Counted from the first letter of the stretch, positions 8,146 to 18,500 are shown. The stretch is 64,000 nt of DNA from Prorocentrum cordatum (GCA_963575745.1 CAUYUJ010007247.1:431001-495000); one strand, 5' to 3'. The notes: generated by a model not told the origin, from the letters alone. Translations and numbers: made by a program.

Positions 8146-10144
8146 CGCAGTCCGTGTGATCGACGAGGGCGGAGTCGTCCGGCACGCGGAGGTGGTACTC
8201 CGCGCTGTGGTCCAGGCGCATGTGGTGCACGAAGAAGAAACCATCATCGTCTCCACGAAGACGACCTGTCTGACCGTGGCACGCGAAGCCCACGCGGTCG
8301 TTCTCGTCGGCCTCGGGGTCGTAGCTGGCGTCGCAGGCGACGGCCCAGCCCGAGAGGTGGAGAGGCGTAGCCTGGTCCATCTCTGGAAGGGGAGGATCGG
8401 GGGTAGAGCCGATCCCACGGGAGTTAGTCTCGCGCACAGCGAGCAAAATGCTGGTAGGCGTCGTCGCTCGGGTGGTAAAACAGCTGCGGGATGATCGTTT
8501 CAAAAGAGTCCTAGACCTGTCTGTGCTAGGCGGTGACGACGAGGTATGACGAGGGCGTCTACCGCGTGGCGATCGGGCCCTCGCTCGGGGTGTTCGCGAA
8601 TCGGTAGCCGCAGCAGGGATACCGATGTGGTATCCACATGCATGTAATCCCTCGTGGTTGTTTTGCCCGAAACAACGTTTTCCGCATGCTGTCCCTGTCT
8701 CCTCCCATTTTTCCTTGTCAGTAAGTAGTATCTCGCGCGGTTGCTGACATCCATCCAGTTTCGGAGGCTCGGCGATATGAGGTAAACCATCGGGCCTTCT
8801 GGGCCCTCTCAACGGCCTCCAAGGATTCTTCGGAGCGCACTGCAAGGGGGTAACGGTAAACATGAGCGATAGTTCCAGTAAGTCCCTCCAGAGATCTGCT
8901 TTCTTCGGCTCAAAATGTTCAGTCATCATATCTGAAAATTGTTCTTTTGTGCCTACATACTTAAGCTGGGTCTGCTCGAATTGGCATGTCTCACACTTCC
9001 AATCCAAATTAAAACGATGAGTACGATGAAGATGACGAAGTGCTGGTGTACGTCCCGTTTGGGCAATCTTGATCACGGCCTGGTTGTCCCCCAGGGCGAT
9101 GAGATGCACTTTCGGAGAGCTGCTCTCGAGAGCAGGCTCTGGGTCCACGTGTACCACTGTGCCCTCGTGGGATATCGTGCGCCTCTTTGGGGGCGCAGGT
9201 AGCTCCGCCTTCAGCGGTAGCTGCCTACGGCTAGGAGAAGATCCCCTTGTAGGGGATGCCTTGCGAGGCGATGGCTTGCGCCTCTTCTTTTGGGCGGCCA
9301 GAATTGGACATGTCGCCGTAGCGTCGCGTCCCAGGCAGCCCAGGCATGTCGTCTTCTCGTTGCAGGTGCTGGCAACCTCCACCACAGCCTCCCAGAATGA
9401 GAGTAGTGGTAGTCCCCCCAGTCGCAGCGCCGAGTCAAGAGCGACGATCTCGGACTCTGTGGAAGAGTGCGAAACGACCGTCTGTTTCTTGCACACAGCG
9501 TTGACAGGGAAGAACGTGTTGGGTCCAACGAGCGCCGCGAAGACGCCAGTCGTGGACTTCGAGGAGGTAATGCAGTCGGCGAACGAGGCGTCGGTGAAAA
9601 GCATGATGGATAGCTTGTCTGAAGCGTCGCCAATCCATCCATGTAGGAAATGGGTACGCGTCGTTTTGATGTAGCAGATCAGCTGATGAAGGCGTTTGTC
9701 ACACGTAGTATTCCACTTGGTAATCTCTCTGGCTAGCATGCACACTGGATGCAAAAGATCGAAACGACAACAACGTGCCAGATAGAGAATCTTCATCAGT
9801 ACACTCGCCGCGTCCTGGCCGAGAATACCCTCGTCGGAGTAATCGGACTCGGTAAAGGATGTGTCCTCGATGCCAGGAGTCTCTGCGTCGGGTAGGTCAT
9901 CGTACGTGACTGTCGTGGATTGTGACGCAACAGTAGGTCTGTCGTCCGGCCCAGCTGGGCTGGATGATCGTGATCGAGCGTTGAGCGCGCTAGTGGGTCT
10001 CGCGACCGACCCGGAGGAACTAGGCGATTTGGATCGCGAAGCCCTCGGGGAGTCAGACCGTCTGCGGCGTGAGCCTGGCCCCTGGATGCGCTTGGAAGCG
10101 CACTCCAGGTAGCGTTCTATACATTGGTCAGTAAAGCCGCGCAC
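7976..10144 (-). CDS. Copia-1 RNase H with a long C-terminal extension
   Basis: RNase H of a Ty1/copia-type polyprotein, which degrades the RNA strand during reverse transcription. Residues 1-110 are a Ser/Arg/Pro-rich linker. The RNase H fold spans ~115-415, with catalytic residues in LFTDASFADC (~180), STESEIVALDSA (~228) and GDNQAVIKIA (~350), closing with the usual KEQFSDMMTEHF. About 300 further codons continue in frame past the normal end of such proteins, including a Cys/His cluster (CGKRCFGQNNHEGLHACGYH). The ORF is frameshifted from the RT piece just upstream, so the element is inactive. Confidence 0.8.
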   Translation of the reverse strand: MRGFTDQCIERYLECASKRIQGPGSRRRRSDSPRASRSKSPSSSGSVARPTSALNARSRSSSPAGPDDRPTVASQSTTVTYDDLPDAETPGIEDTSFTESDYSDEGILGQDAASVLMKILYLARCCRFDLLHPVCMLAREITKWNTTCDKRLHQLICYIKTTRTHFLHGWIGDASDKLSIMLFTDASFADCITSSKSTTGVFAALVGPNTFFPVNAVCKKQTVVSHSSTESEIVALDSALRLGGLPLLSFWEAVVEVASTCNEKTTCLGCLGRDATATCPILAAQKKRRKPSPRKASPTRGSSPSRRQLPLKAELPAPPKRRTISHEGTVVHVDPEPALESSSPKVHLIALGDNQAVIKIAQTGRTPALRHLHRTHRFNLDWKCETCQFEQTQLKYVGTKEQFSDMMTEHFEPKKADLWRDLLELSLMFTVTPLQCAPKNPWRPLRGPRRPDGLPHIAEPPKLDGCQQPREILLTDKEKWEETGTACGKRCFGQNNHEGLHACGYHIGIPAAATDSRTPRARARSPRGRRPRHTSSSPPSTDRSRTLLKRSSRSCFTTRATTPTSILLAVRETNSRGIGSTPDPPLPEMDQATPLHLSGWAVACDASYDPEADENDRVGFACHGQTGRLRGDDDGFFFVHHMRLDHSAEYHLRVPDDSALVDHTDCVLGRDGLHRQRHGPSWRQRPLRLQRNDDHAVDVAHEGNVHDLQPLHAQHSGPGADP
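8086..8103 (-). repeat. Family-1 hairpin (GGCG/CGCC)
   Basis: On the + strand GC-G-GGCG-TTGC-CGCC. Compensatory C:G state of the variable pair. The adjacent TCGCAGCGGG is shared with the copy at 6857. Confidence 0.55.
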
Positions 10145-10183
10145 ATCATGTCGTATCCCACGAACTTGTTTAGCTGTCTGGTA

Positions 10184-10549
10184 TTATTTGTCGCTGTGGG
10201 TAGGCAACATTGGTCGAATGGTAGACATTCGCTTGTCGAAGACATTCTGGGGAACGTCGTAAGCCTGCTGCCCACAGCCAAGGTACTGAGAATACGGAGC
10301 AGGTGGATCCAAATCAATGCCGCTTTTGCGGATCAGATCCCAGCCAGCATTCAGGTTGGTGGCTGGCCCTGCACGTTTGAAGTCGTCCACGTGTACTGAA
10401 AGAATCAAACCCAATTTGTTGTATCTCCATGCACATTCCCAGACTGGGATAGGCTCAAACCCAACGCTTTCCAGACACGTGCGACACTTTCGCCCCCAGA
10501 ACACGCCTGCCAGAGGGTGTCCGTAGAGTGCCAATCGTAGTCGGCACAC
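10184..10549 (-). pseudogene. Copia-1 reverse transcriptase, middle part
   Basis: Copia-type RT (RVT_2 family). ALYGHPLAGVFWGRKC corresponds to the family's YGLxxAxxxW block, and LILSVHVDDF to the catalytic xVDD block holding two of the three catalytic aspartates. It lies between the RT N-terminal piece (ending at 10643) and the RNase H frame (starting at 10144), each in a different frame, so at least two indels split this RT. Confidence 0.8.
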
Positions 10550-10642
10550 GGGATTCCTGTACTTAGCCCAGGATGCAGGTTGACGCCACTTGGGTAGAGT
10601 AATCCAAGTATCGACTGGGTCGATACGACCGTCTCCGTATAG

Positions 10643-11998
10643 TCAGGCTTGCGTGTATGCGCCCGGCGCATCACTCTGCTCGCCTCCATAATTTGGCAGC
10701 AACGCGGTGGCGTCACAAAGCCTGGAAGCTTCGATGTGTGACGCGCTGAACGCCGCGTCGGCGAAGATGACGGCCAAGCCAATTTCGTCTTTGCCAGTAT
10801 TGCCCTGAACCACCACGCGGCCCTTGAACTTACGTAGTTCCGGAGGAAGTTCTTCATGTTCCACGGAAGATAGCTCCAAAATGTTGAAGAAGCGAACCTT
10901 CTTTCCCGTGCGAATCGCCTCTGGCTCAACAACGTCCTTCTCAGCAACAGTTTCTATCATCCATGTTTGCTTCTTCTCAAAGCGTTCGTATTCTTTGCGT
11001 AGGGCTTCCTGTGCGCGTGGCTCTGCGGCAACTTCTCGCTTGTTCAAATTCCTGGTAACAAGGGCTGGGCGCGCCCATGGTGAATTAAGAATCTCCTCTC
11101 TGTGTGCCGGTGTGTAGGCGGGGTCACGTGGCGCAGTGGGCACTGCTACCGACGGGGTGAACTTACGCGAGAGCGGGTTCACGGTCCCGAAGTCATTCCC
11201 CTCACTGTCAATGAGCACCAGGGTACGTGCGACTCCAGCAGGCTGTGGTGAGGGTCGGCGGTAGCACAATACAGTAGTAATGTCACGTGGGCCACCAGGT
11301 AGTTTGGCATACAGAATCTCCTTGTTGTTCACGCCCTTGACGTCCTCGTCGCGAATGAAAGCGCCGCTGTCCATATCGTAGGTAATACGGCGTTCCACGA
11401 TATTCCACATAGTTCCACCAGCCGTAGTGGTGCGAAAGAGTTTAGCTTGTTTGTCCAGTCGGGTCCACACCCGAAGGGCAGCTCGCTCGCGCGTCTCGCG
11501 AGCTTGTTTGATATCTTCTGCGTATTCATATCCTTCTTCTGTTGTCCTCGAGACAAAGTCTTCCAACGTTCGGGAAGAATGGTCTGGGCGCGTAGTAGCC
11601 TGTGCACGTGTCTCACGGCCGCGGACCACCATTTTGCCGTCCGGCAATATCTCGGGGAGCTCATAGAACCGAACTAGGCCGGTCCAAGGCTCACTAAGTT
11701 CTCGGTGGTCTGCTGCACTAACTCCGCCCCAAACGTCACGTATGACACCTTCGCCCTCGAAGGTAGAAGTCGTCTCAAAGTCTCGTGTTACATCAAGCTG
11801 ATCGACAGGAACGGGCATGTTCATCACATCGTCTGTCGGTCTGAACAATTTCCTTCGCGGAGTGCGGATGTGTCGGATGATGCAATATCCGCGCCGTTCC
11901 CAATAGTCTGGCTCTGGTGCTGGTGCAGCAACCTCAGGAGCCGATGGGTGATGATCAGCGGCATTGTCATCCAACGTCATCATATATGAACATCCCAC
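10643..11998 (-). CDS. Copia-1 integrase-RT linker and RT N-terminal part
   Basis: The 451-codon frame covers the region between integrase and RT (residues ~1-290, acidic and low complexity) and the start of RT. The RT opens around residue 305 (SPWARPALVTRNLNKREVAA), then has the EKKQTWM block and ends in SDAPGAYTQA, matching the position of catalytic motif A (first aspartate). The frame then breaks and RT resumes at 10549. It overlaps the integrase C-terminal frame by 19 nt. Confidence 0.8.
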   Translation of the reverse strand: MGCSYMMTLDDNAADHHPSAPEVAAPAPEPDYWERRGYCIIRHIRTPRRKLFRPTDDVMNMPVPVDQLDVTRDFETTSTFEGEGVIRDVWGGVSAADHRELSEPWTGLVRFYELPEILPDGKMVVRGRETRAQATTRPDHSSRTLEDFVSRTTEEGYEYAEDIKQARETRERAALRVWTRLDKQAKLFRTTTAGGTMWNIVERRITYDMDSGAFIRDEDVKGVNNKEILYAKLPGGPRDITTVLCYRRPSPQPAGVARTLVLIDSEGNDFGTVNPLSRKFTPSVAVPTAPRDPAYTPAHREEILNSPWARPALVTRNLNKREVAAEPRAQEALRKEYERFEKKQTWMIETVAEKDVVEPEAIRTGKKVRFFNILELSSVEHEELPPELRKFKGRVVVQGNTGKDEIGLAVIFADAAFSASHIEASRLCDATALLPNYGGEQSDAPGAYTQA

Positions 11999-12345
11999 TC
12001 CTTAGGGTAGGCAGGCGGAAGGTCCGGCATAGGCTTGTCGCCCAAAGGACGAGAAGTAGCTGCCTTGACCTCGTCGTGTGCCTCTGGGTTGTGGTATCGT
12101 AGGGTACCATCCTTCACGGGGAAGGTGAACTTGCCGTCGGGGATAATAATATCTTTGGCTCTGTGTACGTGGCACAGGTCGCCGTCTGGGTTCTTGGCGT
12201 ATGTAACCGTATCCAAGACGAGATAATCACCAGACCAACGTCCACCTGGGTGTGAATGGTAACCCACGAATAACCCTTCCCGAACATTTTCTTTGCACGT
12301 TGCTGTCTCGTTGTTGATCTCGGGGTTGAGGCATGTCCAAAAGAG
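11980..12345 (-). CDS. Copia-1 integrase C-terminal part, cut by the DIRS insertion
   Basis: The block REGLFVGYHSHPGGRWSGDY, seen after the integrase catalytic core in dinoflagellate copia elements, identifies this segment. Reading upstream, the host sequence stops at 12345, where the DIRS repeat begins (the open frame continuing to 12576 is foreign sequence). Deleting 12346-27885 joins this segment to 27886 and recreates a typical IPFGA-type block, GHCIPFGARLFWTCLNPEI, across the junction. Confidence 0.85.
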   Translation of the reverse strand, partial: LFWTCLNPEINNETATCKENVREGLFVGYHSHPGGRWSGDYLVLDTVTYAKNPDGDLCHVHRAKDIIIPDGKFTFPVKDGTLRYHNPEAHDEVKAATSRPLGDKPMPDLPPAYPKEWDVHI

Positions 12346-12555
12346 GTTAAGTGAGATACGCGTGCACTCAACGGAGGGAGAGGAGGAGAGGAGGGGACGA
12401 GAGAGGGACCAGGACAGGGCGATGGTATTTTCATGGCAGCGTGGCGACGCGCATCTCCACCTGGGCGTAGGCCCTGACGGCCCACGCCCGACGCGAGCGC
12501 GTGGGCCCTGACGGACCGCGCGCTCGCGCTCTGGCACGCCTGCGGCCGCTTGGCC
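12346..12555 (-). repeat. DIRS split direct repeat, terminal copy of arm A
   Basis: 210 bp, near-identical to 12697-12906 (two substitutions noticed). Starts GTTAAGTGAGATACG and ends in the NotI-like GCGGCCGCTTGGCC. Forms the 3' end of the element on its coding strand. Confidence 0.9.
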
Positions 12556-12593
12556 CGCGCAGGCGCCTGGGAGCAAAGCGGGGTGGGTGGGCG

Positions 12594-12696
12594 CCCGCGC
12601 GTCGGCCAGAGCCGAACGCTACGGACCCAAAATGGCTACCTGAGCCCACACCCCCTCCCACTTAACCTGCAGTCTACAACCAATCAGACTATACAA
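12594..12696 (-). repeat. DIRS split direct repeat, internal copy of arm B
   Basis: 103 bp, identical by eye to 27783-27885. It abuts arm A' at 12697 and is separated from terminal arm A by a 38-nt spacer (12556-12593). Confidence 0.9.
12606..12648 (-). other. Spliced-leader-like modules inside arm B
   Basis: On the minus strand GTAGCCATTTTGGGTC matches 15 of 16 positions of the DinoSL core (GTAGCCATTTTGGCTC). It is preceded by GGGCTCAG, resembling the SL 3' end, and followed by CCGTAGC...GGCTC, resembling another SL with a decayed centre. The arrangement suggests two or three tandem decayed leaders. Confidence 0.55.
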
Positions 12697-12906
12697 GTTA
12701 AGTGAGATACGCGTGCACTCAACGGAGGGAGAGGAGGAGAGGAGGGGACGAGAGAGGGACCAGGACAGGGCGATGGTATTTTCATGGCAGCGTGGCGACG
12801 CGCATCTCCACCTGGGCGTGGGCCCTGACGGCCCACGCCCGACGCGAGCGCGTGGGCCCTGACGGCCCGCGCGCTCGCGCTCTGGCACGCCTGCGGCCGC
12901 TTGGCC
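12697..12906 (-). repeat. DIRS split direct repeat, internal copy of arm A
   Basis: 210-bp partner of 12346-12555. The element's unique DNA begins at 12907. Confidence 0.9.
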
Positions 12907-13211
12907 ATGAGAAAAGAGAAAGCGCAGCCGCGCGCGCGGGGGCGCCCAGCCCGAAGTGCGAGGGCGGATCCTGAGGCCCCAAGAGCCTCGCGCGCGCGGC
13001 CACTTGCCTGCAACCTTGAGGCCTTCCGCGCCCCGCGCGCCCAGAGCGCGGGCGCGGCGCGTGCGCGAAGTGCGCAAAAGAACAGAAAAGAGCGGCGCAT
13101 GATGCGCCGGGCGCAGAGCGCAAGTGTGGCCCCGACCGCGCGGCGCGCAGGACGCGCGGCGCGGCCGGGTCCAGGAAGCGCGCGACGTGCGCGCAACGTT
13201 CAAACTCCCCA
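12907..13211. other. Non-coding GC-rich stretch between ORF3 and the repeats
   Basis: No gene recognised. The open frames on both strands are Arg/Ala-rich products of CGCG-rich sequence. Probably the 3' untranslated part of the element. Confidence 0.5.
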
Positions 13212-13335
13212 AAAGAAAGAGGATCGCAGGCGCCACCTGCGTACCGTAGGCTAAAAGAAAGAGGATCGCAGGCGCCACCTGCGCACCGTAGGCTGAAAGG
13301 ATCGCAGGCGCCACCTGCGCACGGTAGGCTGAGAG
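13212..13335. repeat. Three-copy tandem repeat with a palindromic core
   Basis: Units begin at 13221, 13263 and 13299, each starting GGATCGCAGGCGCCACCTGC. The core GCAGG-CGCCA-CCTGC folds into a 5-bp stem. Periods are 42 and 36 nt because of an A/G-rich spacer (AAAAGAAAGA) missing between units 2 and 3. It lies just downstream of the ORF3 stop on the coding strand. Confidence 0.8.
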
Positions 13336-13423
13336 GAAAGCCGGCTCACTCACGGGCCGCCGCCCTCAGCCCGCAGCCCGCGATGCCGCGGGCGCTGGCG
13401 TCGGGATATGGGGTGCTCCACGC

Positions 13424-15556
13424 CTAGATGGATGGCGTGTTCCCCTGGCGATCGCGGCTCTCGTCGCCGCTGCGGTCTCCGCCGCGCTCACTGTGGTCCC
13501 GGGGGCTGCCGCCATCGCCGCCCCTCGACGCGTGACCGCCCGCGCTGGGCCGGTCACGCTCACTCCGGCCGCGGCTGCCCTGGTCGCCCTTGGAGTGGCC
13601 GCCCTTGCCGCTCTTGTCGCCCTTGCCGCCGCTCTTGGTGCCCTTGGCGGCCTTGCCGGAGTACTTGCCCTTGACCTTGCCGCCCTTGCCGCCCTTGTCG
13701 CCCGCGCCCTTGCCACGCCAGGCTGGGATCCCACCCCCGCCCGCGGCAGCCTCCGCAGCGGCAGCACGCCGCCGCTTTTTCTCCTGCTCGTACCAGCCGC
13801 CGCGAGGAGCGCGAAGCTGCCCAGCGTGCTTCCCGGTCTTACGCCGCGTGCGGCCGGGAGGGGTGTCGCCGCGCCGCGCCCACGCTGGGTCCCGCGCCAG
13901 ACTGCGGCTGGGCGACCTCTCGCGCTTGGGCCGGTTGCGGCTGGGCGACCTCTCACGCTTGGGCCAGCTGAGGTCGCCTGGCGGGCGGTCCCCCTCAGCC
14001 CCCGCACCCGTGGCACCCGTGCTGGGGCGCTCTCCGTGGCCGGCACTGGGGCCCGGCGCCTCCCGCACGGTGTGGCCGCTCTGCCGGGCCTTCTCCACCA
14101 CCGTCTTGGGTTTGCCGAAGGCGACGCGGCAAGCCTCGCAGTAGCTCACGTCGCACCCCTTACAGTGCCACCGCAGGGCTCCGCTGTTAGCTCCGCCCGC
14201 GGGGCACATTTCGCAACCCCAACCGTCTCCCGGGTCAAAGGAGCTCCAGCGCATCTTGAGAGCGCACGTCGGGCAGGCAGGCGGCTGGATGGTCGGGCCA
14301 TCCTCCCCGTCACTGCCTGGGTCAGGGCCGCGAGGTCGACTCGCCCACTCCGTGACCACTGTGCACGGGTCCGTCTTGTAGAACCGATAGTTCGACCTCA
14401 TGCACTCCCGCGCGCGCTTTGCGTCAGCGCGGCGCTGGAACTCCACGAGCACGCACGGCTCCCGCTTGCGGCGGTGGTCGTACAGGAAGGCGATGTGTTT
14501 GACGACCCCAAAGGGCACGACCACCTGCCTGACCACCTCGGCGTCGACGTGGTGCGGTACCCGCTCGATGCGGATGATGGACTCGCCCTCGTCGTGCTGG
14601 TCACTGGGCTGCTGCTGGGCGCCCTGGCGCTGCTCCTCTTTGCGCCTACGGCGGCTCCTCGAGCGCGGCTGGCGCTGGGGCGGACCGTCCCCCGCGCCTG
14701 GCGCCGCCGTCTCCTCCACCTCAGTCTTCACCTCGAAGGACCGCGGCGGCGCCCCCCCGCTCTTGGGCTTCAGGACGGCCTCACGCTTCACGATGTCGGC
14801 CTTCGGGGGGGCGCCGCCCGTCTTGGGCTTCGCGGCCTCCTCCTCCCGACCCCTGCGCCCGCGATCGCGAGGCTCATCGCGCTCGCGATCGCGGCGCCTC
14901 GCGCGCGAGGGTGAGCGCAAGGGCGCAGGGCGCCTCTCACGCTTGCGGACCTCCTCGGCGAGGCGCTCCTGGCCCGGGGACCGCGGGGGCCGCGGGCGCT
15001 CCGCTGGAGCGCCTTTGCTCTGGCGCCGCGCTGCAGCCTGGATGGCCGCACGCGCCAGCGCCGCGGTCACGGCGTCCTCGCCCGGCTCGAGGACCGGGGC
15101 TGGGGTCGACCTCCCCTCGCCCCTGCTCGAGGCGTCGTCCACGTCGGTGAGCTCCACGACCGCCTCCGCGTCCACCGTGCGCATCATGTCGAGCAGCCCC
15201 CTGTTGTGCTTGCAGAGCTCGCGGAGCTCCGGCATGGGCTGCCCCTGAAACTGGGCCAGGGCGAGCGCCAGCTTGGCCGCCTGGCGCTGGACCTTGATAT
15301 TCGGCCCCGCGCCCACTCCCCACGCGCCCCGCTTGCCGTCGACGATCACCAGCTGGCCGTGGTCCTCGCTCGCCCCCGCGGCCAGGCAAGCCGCCGCGAT
15401 GCACGGGGCTGCTTCGTGGTCGTGGTTGACCACCTCGACGAGGTCCTCGCTGTCCAGCTCGTCCACCACCGTGTACAGGATGTTGTGGGCGGCACTCCGG
15501 AGCTCGTCCGACAGTGCGGCCCCCGAGACGACGACGCCGATGGGGTTCACCGCCAT
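13424..15556 (-). CDS. DIRS ORF3: RRM and ZZ-type zinc-finger protein
   Basis: About 710 residues if started at the ATG at 15556, which overlaps the end of the recombinase frame by 10 nt; the frame is open further upstream to 15817. The N-terminal ~120 residues look globular. A charged Arg/Glu/Pro linker follows. Residues ~324-395 look like an RNA recognition motif (RIERVPHHVDAEVV then CVLVEFQRRADAKRAREC). Residues ~424-475 hold ordered Cys pairs (CPTC, CEMC, CKGC, CEAC) spaced like a ZZ/RING-type zinc finger. The tail is a Gly/Lys/Ser-rich basic region. Inferred role: nucleic-acid binding, possibly element RNA packaging. Such an ORF is not part of the standard DIRS set, so capture from the host is possible. 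Confidence 0.7.
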   Translation of the reverse strand: MAVNPIGVVVSGAALSDELRSAAHNILYTVVDELDSEDLVEVVNHDHEAAPCIAAACLAAGASEDHGQLVIVDGKRGAWGVGAGPNIKVQRQAAKLALALAQFQGQPMPELRELCKHNRGLLDMMRTVDAEAVVELTDVDDASSRGEGRSTPAPVLEPGEDAVTAALARAAIQAAARRQSKGAPAERPRPPRSPGQERLAEEVRKRERRPAPLRSPSRARRRDRERDEPRDRGRRGREEEAAKPKTGGAPPKADIVKREAVLKPKSGGAPPRSFEVKTEVEETAAPGAGDGPPQRQPRSRSRRRRKEEQRQGAQQQPSDQHDEGESIIRIERVPHHVDAEVVRQVVVPFGVVKHIAFLYDHRRKREPCVLVEFQRRADAKRARECMRSNYRFYKTDPCTVVTEWASRPRGPDPGSDGEDGPTIQPPACPTCALKMRWSSFDPGDGWGCEMCPAGGANSGALRWHCKGCDVSYCEACRVAFGKPKTVVEKARQSGHTVREAPGPSAGHGERPSTGATGAGAEGDRPPGDLSWPKRERSPSRNRPKRERSPSRSLARDPAWARRGDTPPGRTRRKTGKHAGQLRAPRGGWYEQEKKRRRAAAAEAAAGGGGIPAWRGKGAGDKGGKGGKVKGKYSGKAAKGTKSGGKGDKSGKGGHSKGDQGSRGRSERDRPSAGGHASRGGDGGSPRDHSERGGDRSGDESRDRQGNTPSI

Positions 15557-18500
15557 GATGCTGTAGTCATGGCCGCGCGCCTCTGGTCCGGGGCCACCAG
15601 GCCCACCAGGAATCCCATGATGCACGCTGCTGGAGCGCGGGGCGGAGGCGCGGCTGGCGCGCGAGGCTGGGGTGCGCGCGCTGCTCGCGTGCCTCGCTCT
15701 GGAGTGGGAGATGGCTGCGGATGAGAGGACCAAGAGGAGGTGGGCGTGCCTGGGGCGATCGGGGGCGGAGGCGAAAGGGGGGTCGAGGGCGAGAGGTCCA
15801 CCGGGATACCCCCGCAACGCGAAGCCCCCGCCCCGACATGAACACCTGTGGGACCCGCCTGCTGCTTCCCAACACGCCCGTTAACTCCTCGCCCTGGCTC
15901 GTATCTCACCGGCCCCTCCTCTCCTTCCCCCTCCATATTTGACCCTGCTCGCGCCGAAGGGCGCGCCCAGGGGGGGCGCCCGGGCGCCCAGGCCGGGCGC
16001 TCCGAGGGCCTCAGGTCGCTCCCAAACGGGGGCGGGTCGCTCCCGGCCAACCGGTCGGGGCGGGCGCCGGCCGCGACGCCGTCATCACCGCGGGCGTCCG
16101 GGGCCAGTAAGGCGTGGCCCTCCGCCATGCCTCGGGCGAATGGAGCCTGACGCCGATGGTCCTCCCAGAGGTATCCGTGGAAGGCGTCCGTGGACCACCT
16201 CCCGAACCTCTTGACCGCTTCCAGGTCGCGACAGGCGTGGTACAACGCCGTCGCGCCCCCGATGCGCAGGGAGTGGGATCCCATCTGGCCTGCGTCCACG
16301 CCGCAGGCGGCAGCCGCGAGTTGGAGGAGCCCCTGCACCTCCTCCCGCATAATCGGGTGGCCATCGGGCCGGCGGAACAGGGGGAGCCCCGCCTCGGTTC
16401 CTCGCCCAAACCGGTCCGGCAGCTCCCTCTGGAGGTCGGCAAGTGCGTCCACGACACACAACTCCACCCCCGAACGGTAATGGTTGCGTACACAACCTGC
16501 GTTAAACTGGTCCGTCTTGGACGACGTGATCGTCAGCACTACCTCGTCGCAGTCGCTGAGCCATGCGCTGGGTGTACCCCCGCGCAGCCCCTGCACGTCC
16601 TGCCCACGCACCACCCGTCCCATGCTCCAGGAGCGGTCCTCTTGGACCAAATACTCCGACGCGCGGAGCATGAAGAAGTACCCCGTCATAAGCGCCGCCC
16701 ATAGGATGGTCGCCTCTCGGCGCGTGGCCGTTCCGTGGGCGAACAAGTACTCGCGGAGCCAGCGCAACATCCGGGGCGTGGCCGGGAGCTTCCGTTTCGC
16801 CTTTCCGTCCCAGCGGCGGAGTCCCTCGATCGTGGTCCAGAGCCGGCGCCGATCGGAGGTCACATCCCCAAGCCCTGCCAGGGTGTGGGCATATCGAATG
16901 GCGAACAGGCGCTGGCGGATGGTCGTGGCCCGCCTCTTCATCACCTTGCACAGGTACACGACATACCGGATGAGGTCGTCCTCATCCGTGAGGCGGGCGC
17001 CCCGAGTCTCCCCCTGCAGGTGCGGGCCCCGGCCTCGGAGCCTCCGCCAGAGTACCCAGTTACGCCACCCGGCGCTGTAGTTGGCCCGCGTCCCTTCGGC
17101 AAGCTTGGCTAGCATCGCCTCGGTGGCGGTCGCATCCAGCTCGCGAGGGTCGGTGAGTTCCCCCTGAACCCCCTTCGGGGCGCCCCCGCCGGCGTGCCGC
17201 CAGGCGGCGGGCTTCACCAGCGCGGGGGCAGGGGCACTGCGGGTACGCCGGCGGGTCTTGCGCGGGGGGCGTGCCTCGCCGCCCGCGCCGTCCGTGGCGC
17301 TTGGCCTGGGCATCCCCGCGCCTTCCGGGACAGCGAAGGTCACCGCCCCGACCCGCTCCCCGCCTGCCCCGTCCTCCCCTGCTGCGGTGGACCGCGCGGT
17401 AGCAGGGGGGTCGAGCTGGTCCGCCAACCGAGCGGCGTCGTCCGTCGTCTTCCCCGCCTCCAGCGCAGCCTCGAATGGCCCGCTTGGGCGGTCGGGGGCC
17501 TGAAGCCAGGCCTTTAGCCACAGCTTAACCATCTCGTCGTTAGCGAGTCGGTCGTGGTCGGGTCCGACGCCAGCGCGCGCCCCGGGTGCCTCGCCTGCGC
17601 TTGCTGCCTCTACGGCCTGCCTCAGCAGACGCTCCGCCCACTGGAGCACCCAGCGGGCCGTGCGGCGCGGGAGTGCACGGGCGGCCTGCCGCATGCGCTC
17701 GGCGATCGGCATACCTCCAAGGCCCAGGACATCCCACAGCTCCGCCGTGCCCCCCTGGGCGCACCAGATTTCTTTCGGGTGCAGGGCTCGCGCGGTCCAG
17801 CCGCCCTCGGACCCTTCCAGGATCAGGGTGTTCGCATAGCCCTTCAACGGGTCGGGCTTCGCCCGTGCCGTATGGCAGGGCCCGCGCGGATCATGAATCA
17901 CCACGCGCTGGGCCCGCCCGCCTCCCGCGGGCTGCCATGTGCCGCGCGGCCAGGGCATCATGCGATCCCCCGTCGTCGAGATCCGAGGGTCCACGAGCAA
18001 GGTGCCGTTGTTGAGGTCCAGGCGGAGCTCGTCCAGCGGTGGCCGCCCTGCCTCTTTCCAGAGCTGGCAGAGGCCGCGTGGCTCCACGCAGGGCTGCCCC
18101 AGGGGGGGTATGAGGCTCGGCGCCCGAACCCGTTCTCCGCAACCCCAAACCTGGACCGCCCGCGCGCGTGCCGTGACGTCGCCGAAGTGTGTGCACAGAA
18201 GGCGCGTCTCCGGGGAGAGTGCCACATAGCCGAGGCGCCGCAAGCGCGCCCCTAGCCGCACTGCGGCGTAGTTGACGGGGGCGTCGAGCAACACGGCCAG
18301 TGGCCGAGTGGTGATCAGTAGCCGCTCCAGGCCCGTCGCCTCGCGTCCACCGGGGTCCTCCGATAGTGACGCGCACAGCCAACGGATCCGCGGAGCCCCA
18401 GTGGGGTCCCTGGGGTGGTCGCCGTCGTCCGGGCCCCACCGGTCACCGACATCCCACGGCGCCAGCAGCGCCGACCCGCCGAGGCTCTCCCATGCCTCCC

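Noticed and set aside
11980-12576. 198-codon ORF as one protein
   Set aside because: Only 11980-12345 is copia integrase; the rest is translated DIRS repeat sequence across the insertion junction.
13212-13335. CRISPR-like array
   Set aside because: Three short units with tandem spacing and no unique spacers; an ordinary tandem repeat in a eukaryotic retroelement.
13493-15248. Long plus-strand ORFs (473 and 282 codons) opposite DIRS ORF3
   Set aside because: Antisense shadows of a GC-rich minus-strand gene; composition is Ala/Arg/Pro-biased and no domain is visible, whereas the minus strand shows RRM and Cys arrays.
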